Of a stretch of DNA of 64,000 nt, positions 52,088 through 61,646 are shown in pieces; position 1 is the first letter of the stretch; the number at the start of each line of letters is the position of its first letter. A model generated the notes under the pieces. It was given only the letters and a program-made list of their open reading frames with translations. It made no database searches and had not been told where the DNA came from. The DNA is from Sphingobacteriales bacterium (GTDB taxonomy: Bacteria > Bacteroidota > Bacteroidia > Chitinophagales > UBA2359), in NCBI GenBank assembly GCA_016711295.1, contig JADJTE010000005.1, forward strand, positions 1-64,000, written 5' to 3'. The position numbers and the translations under genes are program-made.

Positions 52088-53601
52088 TTGCGCACATCTC
52101 TAATATCCATAGAGTTTTGTGCGTTTAGAACCCTACATGCTATTTTGCTTTTGATACGTCCCTACCTTATTTATATCGCCCTGCCATTTATTTTGGGCAT
52201 TGCTGCTTGCAAATCGGGCGGCATCGAAGCGCGTTATACCCTCGACCCACCCCTGCCCGAAGCTATACAGCAGAGTTTTTTGGCACAGTTAGAAACCGCC
52301 GAACTGTCAGACATTGCCGTGCCAATTGACCTAAGCCTCGCCGATTTAGAAGCTATTGCCAATGCCCAAGTGCCCATTAATCTGCAAGACCTATCGCAGC
52401 AAGAACTGCGCAGCAACTACCCGCGCGTAGTGGCGCAAAGCCTCTCTATTGTGCGCGAAAACCCCATCAATATACTACTCGACGACCAAGACCACGACCT
52501 ACTACTCGGTTTCGATATACATATCACGGGCAACGCAACGATAGAATTGGGTTTGGCATCGCCCAATTACCCAATAGACATACGCAGCCGCATTGTCCTG
52601 AAAAGCCGCGTAGGTATAGGGCGCAATTGGCAATTAGACATCAAAACTCAACCTACTGCCCACGTCACCAAACCTTTGAGCCTCAACCTCATGGGCTACG
52701 AAATACCCTTTAAAGAGCGAACGGAGCAATTGCTACAAGCACAATTGAACTTGCTCGCCCCGCAGATAGATGCCGACATCAGTCAACGCATAGACCTACG
52801 CAGCCAAATAACCGCCCTTTGGCAATCAATCCAAAAGCCATTCAGGACAGCCGCGCCGCCTATCTCTGCTTGGACGCTCATCAAACCCACCGACATTGCC
52901 TATACCCAATTGCAGCCCATAGGCAACGAAAAACTGCAAACCACCTTGTTGTTTCACGCAAAAATAGCCACTGCATTAGGGCAACAACCTCCCGCAGCCC
53001 TACCCGCAGCCCTACCGCAGCCCCGCTTACAAGCTACCACTTCTCCGCCGTCGTTCAGCATAACCATGCCCTTAGTAATGCCCATCGACTCGATAGAGCC
53101 GCTCGTCAAGCCGCAGCTATTGGGGCAGCGATTTCAGATAAGTGGCAACCAGCATATCGTCATCGACGATATAGACCTCATCGGGGCGGGCGATAGGGTA
53201 GTGGTCAAAGCTACTGTATCGGGCAATGCCATATCGGGCAATATCGTGATGGCAGGCATTCCGCAGTTAGACGAAGCGAATCAGATATTCCGCTTCGAGC
53301 AGTTCGATTATACGCTCGAAACAGGCAATTTGCTGAAAGACAAAGCCGCTTGGCTCATCAATAAAGTGTTTTTGCGGTCGGTAGCGCAAAAATGCAGTTC
53401 GATGCCACAGCAGCCCTCGCCGACGCTCGCCAAAAATTGCAATTGCAGCTAAACAATATGGTCTTGCCTCAAAGCCAACTGCAAGGCAATATCAGCAGCC
53501 TACGCGCCACCAGCAGCTATATGGAAAACAATGTTTTGCGCATAGACATAAGAGCCGAGGGGCAAACCCAACTGCATATAAAGCCCATTTTGCCCAAATA
53601 A
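52088..53601 (+). CDS. DUF4403 family lipoprotein (frameshifted)
   Basis: A DUF4403-type protein of about 500 residues. The N-terminus carries a hydrophobic stretch and a lipobox-like Cys (PFILGIAACKSGG). No ATG is available: the frame opens with TTG at 52088, and a TTG nearer the hydrophobic stretch is equally possible. The MITE inserted 13 bp upstream may have displaced the original start. The body has paired beta-rich domains similar to lipid-binding tubular proteins. The frame breaks at the A5 run 53388-53392; with one more A it continues KMQFDATAALADARQKL to the stop at 53601. Function unknown. Confidence 0.8.
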
Positions 53602-53687
53602 TGCGGCTACAAGCGAGTAACTAAGCTACGAAGCAAAAAATAAAAACTTTTTTAGCGCAAAGACTATAATTATTGAACGAAAAATGC

Positions 53688-53695
53688 TACCTTTG
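53688..53695 (+). promoter_or_regulatory. -7 box of the rpmB operon
   Basis: TACCTTTG, followed by GCCCCGC, 43 bp before the rpmB ATG. This form of the box is typical for Bacteroidota ribosomal genes. The -33 element is not clear. Confidence 0.6.
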
Positions 53696-53738
53696 CCCCG
53701 CAATTTTTTAAATCAAGTAATATAATACACCTAATATC

Positions 53739-53960
53739 ATGGCACGAGTTTGTGAATTAACCGGCAAACGCCCTATCACCGGCAATAAAGTTTCGCACTC
53801 CAACCGCAAAACCAAGCGTTGGTTCAAGCCCAATTTACAGAAAAAGAAATTTTATATCCCCGAAGATGATATGTGGGTTGAAGTAAAAATAGCTACCTCA
53901 GCTATCCGAACTATCAACAAAAAAGGCATTTCTGCATATCTGCGCGATTTGGCTCGATAG
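53739..53960 (+). CDS. rpmB: 50S ribosomal protein L28
   Basis: A 73-residue basic protein starting [20 protein letters not shown], with [17 protein letters not shown], typical of bacterial L28. It is a structural protein of the large ribosomal subunit. It is first in the conserved Bacteroidota group rpmB-rpmG-DUF4295-ftsY, 48 bp before rpmG. Confidence 0.97.
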   Translation: MARVCELTGKRPITGNKVSHSNRKTKRWFKPNLQKKKFYIPEDDMWVEVKIATSAIRTINKKGISAYLRDLAR

Positions 53961-54008
53961 ACCCTATTCGCCCCTATCTATTCATTTATTTTTTATAAGC
54001 ATAGCATC

Positions 54009-54197
54009 ATGGCAAAAAAAGCAAAAGGCAACCGAATACAGGTTATTTTAGTATGTACCGAACACAAAACGAGCGGTATGCCCGGTACGTCTCGCTATAT
54101 GACGATGAAAAACCGCAAAAATACGCCCGCAAGATTGGAATTGAAAAAATTTAATGCCGTCTTGAAGCGTTATACTCTACACAAAGAAATTAAATAG
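54009..54197 (+). CDS. rpmG: 50S ribosomal protein L33
   Basis: A 62-residue basic protein ([20 protein letters not shown] ... [16 protein letters not shown]), matching L33. Only one cysteine (VCTEH) is seen and the CxxC pairs of the zinc form are missing, so this is the zinc-independent (C-minus) type. Co-transcribed with rpmB and the following DUF4295 gene. Confidence 0.97.
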   Translation: MAKKAKGNRIQVILVCTEHKTSGMPGTSRYMTMKNRKNTPARLELKKFNAVLKRYTLHKEIK

Positions 54198-54224
54198 CTT
54201 CACCCTCAAATCCTATTTTGTACT

Positions 54225-54395
54225 ATGGCAAAGGTAAGTAAAAACGCCAAAGCAGCTCAACGCGGCGCGAAAGATGGTGGTAAAAATCATATCAAAATTA
54301 TTATCAGCGAAAAAAATCCGCAAACAGGAGCCTACGTCTATAAAGAAAAAATTATCCACAAAGACAACCTCACCGAAGCCCTTAAAGGTTTCTAA
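54225..54395 (+). CDS. DUF4295 family small protein
   Basis: A 56-residue basic protein, MAKVSKNAKAAQRG ... NPQTGAYVYKEKIIHKDN, ending LKGF at a TAA (54393-54395). The P-x-TGAY-x-(F/Y)KE pattern and the position directly after rpmG match DUF4295, a small protein of unknown function restricted to Bacteroidota and probably ribosome-associated given its constant neighbours. A strong terminator follows 63 bp later. Confidence 0.88.
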   Translation: MAKVSKNAKAAQRGAKDGGKNHIKIIISEKNPQTGAYVYKEKIIHKDNLTEALKGF

Positions 54396-54458
54396 GGTTT
54401 GTTGTGTGGCTACCCCTTTGCGCGCGTGCGCAATGCCCCATAACCTACAATGCCAATC

Positions 54459-54495
54459 GGCTTCTCTTTGTCATCTCCCAAAGAGAAGCCTTTTT
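54459..54495 (+). terminator. Strong intrinsic terminator of the rpmB operon
   Basis: Perfect 12-bp stem GGCTTCTCTTTG/CAAAGAGAAGCC (54459-54470, 54479-54490), 8-nt loop, then TTTTTGTG. It separates the ribosomal genes from ftsY. The rest of 54496-54862 holds no gene. Confidence 0.9.
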
Positions 54496-54862
54496 GTGTT
54501 TGCCTTGTATTGCGTTTTGATAAAACGAAAATCTATGTATAATAATAATCGAATAATTGCCCCCAAACAAGAGGCAACACTTGAGTACCAAGCACAATAT
54601 TTGTTCTCATGTTTTAAAAATTTAATTTCGCCTACTAATTTTCATTTTAACCCATTCGTAAACAAATGCAAATCGCGAATATTCAACCGCCAAAATTAAG
54701 TCGATAGAGTGATATATCCATTAGCCGTGTAGCTTGACGAACTAATAAAGTTTATTTGTAACTATTGTTCTAACAGAAAAGTTTTTAAGACCATTTTAAA
54801 AATGTAAGTAACTGAATATCAAGTAATTATATTAAAAATTAGCACCTTAATTTTTTTGTCAG

Positions 54863-54975
54863 AACACTATTTAGCCTTGTAGGGGAAACTAATCGAATAT
54901 GCAGCGATGTCAGGCATTATTAGATAAGCATTGCTCATTACCCCATACCCAAAACCCTATACCCTAAATTGTTAC
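54863..54975 (+). mobile_element. MITE copy 6 (diverged ends)
   Basis: The internal sequence matches the other copies closely. The left end is altered (AACACTATTTAG at 54863-54874) and the right end has one change (CTAAATTGTTAC at 54964-54975). No target duplication is recognisable. It is inserted upstream of ftsY. Confidence 0.85.
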
Positions 54976-55027
54976 GTTTATTTTTTAACACCTTTCCCCG
55001 GTACTTGCCCCACTTATCTCCTATTAT

Positions 55028-55987
55028 ATGGGAATTTTCGATTTTTTTACCAAAGAGCGCAAAGAAGACCTCGACCAAGGCTTGCAAAAAAGCCATGATG
55101 GTATTTTTGACAAACTATCCAAAGCCATTGCAGGCAAAACCGTAGTCGACGAAGAAACCTTAGACGAAATAGAATCTGCCCTTATCGCATCGGATATTGG
55201 CGTGGCTACTACCGTCAAACTCATCGAAGCCTTAGAATCTCGTGTGGCGCAAGACAAATACGTCAATACGGAAGAGGTGTACAATATGCTCAAAGACGAG
55301 ATAGTAAGCCTGCTGACCGAAAACAATACGCCCGACTACGAAGGCTTTGACATACCGTTTACTTATCCCTATCCGTATGTGATATTAGTGGTAGGCGTAA
55401 ATGGTGTAGGCAAGACAACCACCATCGGCAAATTGGCGTATCAGTTCAAGAAAAATGGCAAGTCGGTTATGCTGGGTGCTGCCGATACATTTCGGGCGGC
55501 TGCCGTAGAACAGCTAACTATCTGGTCAGAGCGTGTAGGCGTGCCTATCGTTAAACAAGGCACTGGTGCCGACCCCGCTGCCGTAGCTTTTGATACCGTA
55601 CAGTCGGCTATGTCCAAACAGATAGACGTAGTATTGATAGATACCGCAGGGCGCTTGCACAACAAAACGCAATTGATGCAAGAGTTGAGCAAAATCAAAC
55701 GCGCTTTGCAGAAGGTAGCCCCACCTGTGCCGCAAGACATCATGCTCGTATTGGACGGCTCCACGGGGCAAAACGCTTTCCACCAAGCCCAAGAATTTAC
55801 CAAAGCCACTGAAATAACCTGCCTCGCAATTACCAAACTCGACGGCACTGCCAAAGGCGGTGTAGTATTGGGTATCGCCGACCAACTGAAAGTACCTGTC
55901 AAGTATATCGGAGTGGGCGAAGGTGTCGAAAAGTTGCAAATTTTCAACAAACGCCAATTTGTGGATAGTTTGTTTAAGAAAAAATAA
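55028..55987 (+). CDS. ftsY: Signal recognition particle receptor FtsY
   Basis: A 319-residue SRP GTPase receptor that delivers ribosome-nascent chain complexes to the SecYEG translocon. The N-domain is followed by the NG GTPase: G1 GVNGVGKTT, DTFRAAAVEQL, G3 DTAGRLHNK, G4 TKLDGTAKGG and the closing GVGEGVEKLQIF. The acidic A-domain is very short, as usual in Bacteroidota. It follows the rpmB group after a terminator and a MITE, so it probably has its own promoter now. Confidence 0.97.
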   Translation: MGIFDFFTKERKEDLDQGLQKSHDGIFDKLSKAIAGKTVVDEETLDEIESALIASDIGVATTVKLIEALESRVAQDKYVNTEEVYNMLKDEIVSLLTENNTPDYEGFDIPFTYPYPYVILVVGVNGVGKTTTIGKLAYQFKKNGKSVMLGAADTFRAAAVEQLTIWSERVGVPIVKQGTGADPAAVAFDTVQSAMSKQIDVVLIDTAGRLHNKTQLMQELSKIKRALQKVAPPVPQDIMLVLDGSTGQNAFHQAQEFTKATEITCLAITKLDGTAKGGVVLGIADQLKVPVKYIGVGEGVEKLQIFNKRQFVDSLFKKK

Positions 55988-55996
55988 TGGCAAATA

Positions 55997-56839
55997 TTGA
56001 GTGCCTGCGAGCGTCCCAGCCCTTGCGAGGGCTTCGAGTGTAATTATGGCAATTGTGTCGTAGCTACCGATGGTACGCCCAAATGCGATTGTTACCCCGG
56101 TTATTACGGCGAGAACTGCCCCTATGAAAATTATGACCCCTGCCAAGTACTCGAATGTAAAAACGGGGGTACTTGCGAAGTAGATAGCCTCAATCCGCGC
56201 CAAGCCCACTGTATCTGCCTGCCCGGATTTGGCGGTGCTAATTGCGAAACGTCTAACCCCTGCTACAACAATAATGGTGGCTGCATCAATGGCACCTGCC
56301 GCGATTCGTTGGGTATTGTAGTGTGCGATTGTTTTCCCGGCTATTACGGCACCAAGTGCGATTTGATAAACCTTTGCTATGACGTAGCATGTGCGCCTAA
56401 TGCTACCTGCAATGCCAATACGGGTGCTTGTGAATGTGTGACGGGCTACGAATTTGCACCCGATTGTAACCAAGCCATGCGCCAAAAATTCTTGGGCACG
56501 TATAATGCCACCGACTTATGTGCGGGCAGTACTACGGCTTATACTTGCGAGATTTTACCCGGCGAGAATATTCAGGACATCATTATTCGAAATATGGGCG
56601 ACCGCAACAATATCAATGTGAAAGCACGAGTTTTGAATACCACTACCTTTGTCATTTCGCAAACGCAGGGATTTCCGTATACCGCCGTGCCACCCTACGA
56701 CAGTATCTATATCGTAGCTCCGCCCCTTATTTTGGGCACATTTAGCACCAATGGTACGGATACTTCCGTTTCGTTCAACTATAAATACGCATTTCCCGGT
56801 CAATTGGGCGTAGCTTGTGCCACGAATATGACCAAATAA
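55997..56839 (+). CDS. EGF-repeat lipoprotein lacking its start
   Basis: A protein of about 280 residues with four to five EGF-like Cys modules (CEGFECNYGNCVVATDG, CKNGGTCEVDS, CYNNNGGCINGTC), then a beta-rich domain of about 110 residues. The frame begins QILSAC, where LSAC is a perfect lipobox, but the rest of the signal peptide is missing. Upstream in the same frame is the ftsY stop codon (55985-55987), only 9 bp before the TTG used here. Either a deletion fused the lipobox to the end of ftsY, or the assembly lost a segment. As it stands the protein would not be exported. Confidence 0.7.
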   Translation: MSACERPSPCEGFECNYGNCVVATDGTPKCDCYPGYYGENCPYENYDPCQVLECKNGGTCEVDSLNPRQAHCICLPGFGGANCETSNPCYNNNGGCINGTCRDSLGIVVCDCFPGYYGTKCDLINLCYDVACAPNATCNANTGACECVTGYEFAPDCNQAMRQKFLGTYNATDLCAGSTTAYTCEILPGENIQDIIIRNMGDRNNINVKARVLNTTTFVISQTQGFPYTAVPPYDSIYIVAPPLILGTFSTNGTDTSVSFNYKYAFPGQLGVACATNMTK

Positions 56840-56865
56840 ACGCTCATTGTGGTTATAATATAGAC

Positions 56866-57810
56866 ATGAATCGCATCGCACAACTTTTCGATATACGCTA
56901 CCCAATTATCCAAGCGGGTATGGTTTGGTGTTCGGGCTGGCAATTAGCTGCTGCTGTGAGCAATGCGGGTGGTTTGGGTATTATCGGGGCAGGTTCGATG
57001 TATCCGCATATCTTAGAAGAACACCTCGCCAAATGCAATGCCGCAACCCAAAAACCCTACGCCGTCAATATTCCGTTGTTGTATAGCGATATTGCTCAAC
57101 ATATAGATTTAATCCGACGCTACCGCGTACCTATTGTATTTACGTCGGCAGGCAACCCCAAGGCTTGGACGAACCGCCTGAAAGAAGACGGTATCAAGGT
57201 CGTACATGTGGTATCGAGTGCTGTTTTTGCCCAAAAAGCCGAAGCGGCAGGCGTAGATGCCGTAGTTGCTGAGGGTTTTGAGGCAGGCGGGCACAACGGT
57301 AGGGAAGAAACCACTACTTTATGCCTTATTCCCGCCGTATGCCAATCCGTGCGCATACCCGTCATTGCGGCAGGTGGTATTGCTACGGGTAGGGCTATGG
57401 CAGCGGCTTTTGCCTTGGGCGCAGAAGGCGTACAAATCGGAACGCGCTTTGTGGCAAGTATCGAGTCTTCGGCACATGCGGCTTTTAAAGAAAAAGTAAC
57501 CCAACTGCGCGAAGGCGATACGATGTTGGTGATGAAAAAATTGGTGGCGGCACGCTTAGTCAAAAACCATTTTTACGAACAAGTGTCCGAAGCCGAAAAC
57601 CGCGGGGCAAGTGCCGACGAATTGACGCAGATTTTGGGTCGTGCTCGCGCCAAACGAGGTATGTTCGAGGGCGATATGCACGATGGCGAACTCGAAATTG
57701 GACAAATTGCTGCTTTGGTCAAAGAAATTAAACCCGCTGCCGACATCGTAGCCGAAATTTTAGCCGAATTTGAAGCAACGCGCCAAGCCGCCGCCCAATG
57801 GCAGTTTTGA
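56866..57810 (+). CDS. Nitronate monooxygenase family flavoprotein
   Basis: A 314-residue TIM-barrel FMN enzyme of the nitronate monooxygenase (2-nitropropane dioxygenase) family, related to FabK. Start chosen at MNRIAQLFDIRYPIIQAGM (56866). Typical phrases are SNAGGLGIIGAGS, the active-site EGFEAGGHNG, and the FMN phosphate site IPVIAAGGIATG with EGVQIGTRFVAS. The family oxidises alkyl nitronates, a detoxification role; an enoyl reductase role is less likely. It lies 26 bp after the EGF protein stop. Confidence 0.92.
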   Translation: MNRIAQLFDIRYPIIQAGMVWCSGWQLAAAVSNAGGLGIIGAGSMYPHILEEHLAKCNAATQKPYAVNIPLLYSDIAQHIDLIRRYRVPIVFTSAGNPKAWTNRLKEDGIKVVHVVSSAVFAQKAEAAGVDAVVAEGFEAGGHNGREETTTLCLIPAVCQSVRIPVIAAGGIATGRAMAAAFALGAEGVQIGTRFVASIESSAHAAFKEKVTQLREGDTMLVMKKLVAARLVKNHFYEQVSEAENRGASADELTQILGRARAKRGMFEGDMHDGELEIGQIAALVKEIKPAADIVAEILAEFEATRQAAAQWQF

Positions 57811-57903
57811 ATGTGAAGCGATAATAGATGAGTCAGAATTTCTCGGTATTAAAACTTAACAATTTGTGTTCTGTTCATAACAAGCAACTATGGTATAGAA
57901 AGG

Positions 57904-58025
57904 GTAATTATTTAGGGTATAGGGTTTTGGGTATGGGGTAATGAGCAATATTTATCTAATAATGCCTGACATCGCTGCCTATTCGATTAGAAATGGCTAT
58001 TTCCCCTGCGGGGCTAAATAGTTAC
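57904..58025 (-). mobile_element. MITE copy 7
   Basis: Ends GTAATTATTTAG (57904-57915, one change) and CTAAATAGTTAC (58014-58025). Flanks TAGAAAGG and CAAAAAGG agree at 6 of 8 bases, an eroded target duplication. 122-bp form. The rest of 57811-58290 is AT-rich with no gene. Confidence 0.88.
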
Positions 58026-58290
58026 CAAAAAGGCAAAGTTAGTATATATTTTATTTACTTGTAATGTATAAATGATTGATTTTTAAAATTTTATACATTT
58101 TTTAATTAATAAATATTTTGGTGAAATGATTTTTTGTATTTAAATCAGAAACGAAAAATCAAACCACTAATTTTTTATTAAAATTTTGAAAATAAATTTA
58201 AATTTCTAATTGTCAGCGCATTATATAACATAAATTATTTAATGTTTTGAATGAATGTAATGAATATTCCCCACGCATAATCCTCATAAT

Positions 58291-59205
58291 ATGTCTGCTT
58301 TCCAAACTCTATTGTTTTATAAGTATGCCTACTTAGAAGACGCCGAAACCTTTGCTGCCGAGCACCTGCGTTATTGCAAAACATTAGGCTTAAAGGGGCG
58401 TATCTTGGTGGGCAATGAAGGCATCAACGGCTCGGTATCAGGAACGCCCGAACAATGCGCCACCTATATGCAACACCTCAGCCAAGACCTGCGCTTCGAG
58501 GGCATCGAATTTAAAATAGATGATACCGACCAAATAGCATTTGGCAAAATACACGTGCGCTACAGGCGCGAAATCGTGCATTTTGGCGTTGATATAGCCC
58601 CACGCCTTGCCGCAACACGCCTCACTGCCCACGAAGTCTTTCCTATAAAAGACCAGCCCGATGTAGTGATGATAGACATGCGCAATAATGTAGAGCATCA
58701 AGTCGGTAAATTCAAAAATGCTGTTACACTCGATTTGGAAACATTTCGCGATTTGCCCAAACATCTGCCCGAACTCGAAATCTACCGCAACAAAAGAATC
58801 ATCGCTTACTGTACGGGCGGTATTCGCTGCGAAAAAGCTACTGCCTACCTCATTCAGCAGGGTTTTGACCGTGACAAAGTGTTTCATATCGATGGTGGCA
58901 TTATCAAATATGCGCATCAAACGGGCGGTACCGATTTTGAAGGTGAATGTTATGTGTTCGACAAGCGCGTAGTGGCACCTGTCAATACCGTCAATCCGAG
59001 CATCATATCGCAGTGCCGCCTATGCGGTACTCCTTCTGCTAAAATGGTCAATTGCGCCAATCCCGAATGTAACGAACATTTCGTGTTGTGCGCCGAATGT
59101 GGCGAAAAAATGCAAGGGGCGTGTAGTACTGCTTGCTACGAACACCCGCGCCGCCGCCCCTATGACGGTACGGGCTACTATGCCCGCAATGGCAAACAGT
59201 TGTAG
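58291..59205 (+). CDS. trhO: tRNA uridine(34) hydroxylase TrhO (rhodanese-like)
   Basis: A 304-residue rhodanese-related protein of the TrhO/YceA family, which installs 5-hydroxyuridine at position 34 of certain tRNAs. An N-terminal acylphosphatase-like domain (GRILVGNEGINGSVSG) is followed by a rhodanese domain with catalytic-loop Cys in YCTGGIRCEKATAY, and a C-terminal Cys-rich segment (CRLCG, CANPECNEHFVLCAEC) that may bind zinc. Length is normal for the family. Single-gene unit with a shared terminator downstream. Confidence 0.93.
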   Translation: MSAFQTLLFYKYAYLEDAETFAAEHLRYCKTLGLKGRILVGNEGINGSVSGTPEQCATYMQHLSQDLRFEGIEFKIDDTDQIAFGKIHVRYRREIVHFGVDIAPRLAATRLTAHEVFPIKDQPDVVMIDMRNNVEHQVGKFKNAVTLDLETFRDLPKHLPELEIYRNKRIIAYCTGGIRCEKATAYLIQQGFDRDKVFHIDGGIIKYAHQTGGTDFEGECYVFDKRVVAPVNTVNPSIISQCRLCGTPSAKMVNCANPECNEHFVLCAECGEKMQGACSTACYEHPRRRPYDGTGYYARNGKQL

Positions 59206-59303
59206 GCGAGATTAACCTAATGCTTTTGCCCTCACCAACTCGTTTAGAGAGTGGCATTTGAAGGTTCAACTTCACAAAATAGTTATCAGTACAGAGCAAA
59301 AAT

Positions 59304-59346
59304 ATAGCCTCAACAGGAAATGTCGTTCCTTGTTGAGGCTATTTTT
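59304..59346. terminator. Bidirectional terminator between convergent genes
   Basis: ATAGCCTCAACA (59304-59315) pairs with its complement (59331-59342), with further pairing AGGAA/TTCCT inside. T-runs lie on both sides (TTTTT on the plus strand at 59342-59346; on the minus strand ATATTTTTG). It serves trhO (plus) and the TPR gene (minus). Confidence 0.85.
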
Positions 59347-59370
59347 CGTTTTGTGTTCCAAATCTATTGC

Positions 59371-61217
59371 CTAATTCACAGCATCGCCCCTAAGTTGGCG
59401 GTATTTTTTGCGTGCTTCTACGGTATATAGGCTGTCGGGGTGTTCGACCAAGATACTCTGGTACAATTCCATTGCTTTTTGTGGGTCTTTGAGGTGCTGG
59501 GCATATAGTTCGGCGAGCATAAAGATAGCGTCGTCAGCTAAAATATCGGTGCCAAATTTGGTGATGATTTCTTGTAGGTAGTCGGCGGCTTGGATATAAT
59601 CGTGTCCTTTGCTGGCAAGTTTAGCGCGGGTATATAGTATGTCGTCCGACAGGGCATGTCCGGGGAATAATCGGTTGATGCTGTCTAAGGTAGCTATGGC
59701 GGCGGCGGTTTTGTTTTGCAGTAGCAACAAATCGGTGCGGGCATACATTGCCATAGGCGTAGTCATGGTATCTAAGCCCGAATTGTCGGTAATAAACACC
59801 GATAATTTGATAGCATCGTTAGAGATGAGTTCTGATGTAGAGGCTTTTAGGGCGTTTAGTTGAGCTTGTGCCCATTCAAAATCGCCGTTGTAATATGATA
59901 GTTTGGCGTTGCGGAATCGGGCTTCTTCGCCCAAGATATCCTCTTTGAATGCTTTATCCACTTGGGAGTAATATAGCGTAGCTTCCCATATATCATCGGC
60001 TATCAAGTAATAATCGCCCAAATCGAGGCGCGACAGAGCACGTATATTCGCCGTTGATGTAGGCATATTCACAATTTCTTGACTTAGGGCAGTAGCAGCG
60101 GTTATATCATTGAGATAAAATGCGTACAAGTGGCTTAGGTCGCGCATAGCGGTGGCAGTGGCGGGGTTTTGCCCGAAGCGGCCAGAAAATCGAGATAATC
60201 CTTTTTGAGTTGGAGCAAATCTTCTTCGGTATAGTTATCCGTAGTGGTTACTTTTTCGTTCCTACATTCGAGCAGTCTTATTTTGGCTTCGGTATAACGG
60301 GGCATTGCTTCGCCTTTTTCGATAACATAGTTATAGGCATCAATAGCGGCATCGTATTGTTGTTCTTTGATGGCTTGCCCTGCCAAACCCATCAAGCGCG
60401 TGCCTTCTTCATTATTGCGGCGGTCTATAGCTTTGGCTTGCAAAATAGCCGATTCAAAATCTTTTTGTTGGACAAAGGACCATACCAACAAATCGGGATA
60501 GGCGGGGTTGTCGGAGTCTTTGGCGATACGGCTATACAATTGGGTTTGTAATAATTCCATGTTTTCAGGTTTGTTGGTCATGCGCTGCAACATCGTAGTG
60601 ATAGTGTTCATAGATTGCCCAACGTTGTTCGAAAATTCCAAGCAAGCATTAATGGCTTTTTCTATTTCGCCTTTTTGCTGGTACGCGCCTGCTAAGTCGC
60701 GCAGGTAGCGTTTGCCTGTTTTGCCTTGTTGTTCGGCGTTTTCGTATACTGTAATTGCCGCGTCCAACTCGCCCATATTGATGAGTTCGGTGGCTACGCG
60801 GCTCACCGATGCTTCTTTTACCTCTTTGATAACACGTTCTATTTCGGTGCGGCTTTTTTCAGACTCTCCTTTTTCCTTATATATGTTTGCCATATCTAAA
60901 TACAATAAGGCATCGCCTTTGAAAATTTTTAGCTGTTGCTGTACCAAAGCTTCGGCATCGGCAAAGCGGCGCAAACCCATCAGCGATTTGTAGTAATTGC
61001 GATAATATACGCTGGTATTGGGGTTTTCGGCATATAATTTTTCGTAGAGCAAGGCGGCTTTTTCGTACTCGCCCTGATTCAGAAAATTTTGGGCTAAATT
61101 GGCATCTTGTTGGTTGATATTTTGCGCTCCTGCTACGAGTGAACAGGTAATGCAGCATATATATAAACCATAGCGCAGCCATGCAGGGCATAATAAATAC
61201 GACATATCAAAAGGCAT
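59371..61217 (-). CDS. Secreted TPR-repeat protein (frameshifted)
   Basis: A tetratricopeptide-repeat protein of about 615 residues. Start at MPFDMSYLLCPAWLRYG (61217), giving a signal peptide ending LVAGA-Q; the longer frame would read into MITE copy 8. About ten TPR helices pairs are visible (NFLNQGEYEKAALLYEKLY, KDPQKAMELYQSILVEHPDS). The frame breaks at AA 60176-60177 (plus strand): LDFLAA should continue FGQNPATATAMRDLSHLYAF, obtained by one added T on the coding strand. Such proteins are periplasmic scaffolds, often for envelope or T9SS functions; the partner is unknown. Confidence 0.87.
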
Positions 61218-61241
61218 AATTTTTTTAGGGATAGATAAAAC

Positions 61242-61355
61242 GTAACTATTTAGGGTGTAGGGTTTTGGGTATGGGGTAATGAGCAATACTTATCTAATAA
61301 TGTCTGACATCGCTGCATATTCGATTAGTTCCCCCCTACAAGGCTAAATAGTTAC
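61242..61355 (-). mobile_element. MITE copy 8 with 8-bp target duplication
   Basis: Perfect 12-bp inverted ends at 61242-61253 and 61344-61355, flanked by GATAAAAC on both sides (61234-61241, 61356-61363). 114-bp form. It sits 24 bp upstream of the TPR gene start. The following 61364-61646 is AT-rich with no gene seen. Confidence 0.93.
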
Positions 61356-61646
61356 GATAAAACAATATGTTTGCCCAGCAATTTCCGCTATTAAAATTTA
61401 ACAATTCGTATTCTACTAATAACAAGCGAGTTATAAAATCGTAAATTTTTTATTACAATTTTATTAATAAAATCAAATCGTTCATTCTCAACGTATTATA
61501 TAACGTAAATTATTTAAAGCGGAAATTGCTGATGTTTGCCATTTTTTTTTACATAAATATTTGATAATCAGTCAATTATATTGTTATGCAAGATGTTGAA
61601 AATCATATAATTACGCAATTTTGGCAGAAATGCTGATAAAAGGATG

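Noticed and set aside
53739..54395. Possible horizontal transfer of the ribosomal protein group
   Set aside because: The order rpmB-rpmG-DUF4295-ftsY is standard for Bacteroidota.
61218..61286. Longer N-terminus of the TPR protein
   Set aside because: It would be encoded by the MITE; the start at 61217 gives a proper signal peptide.
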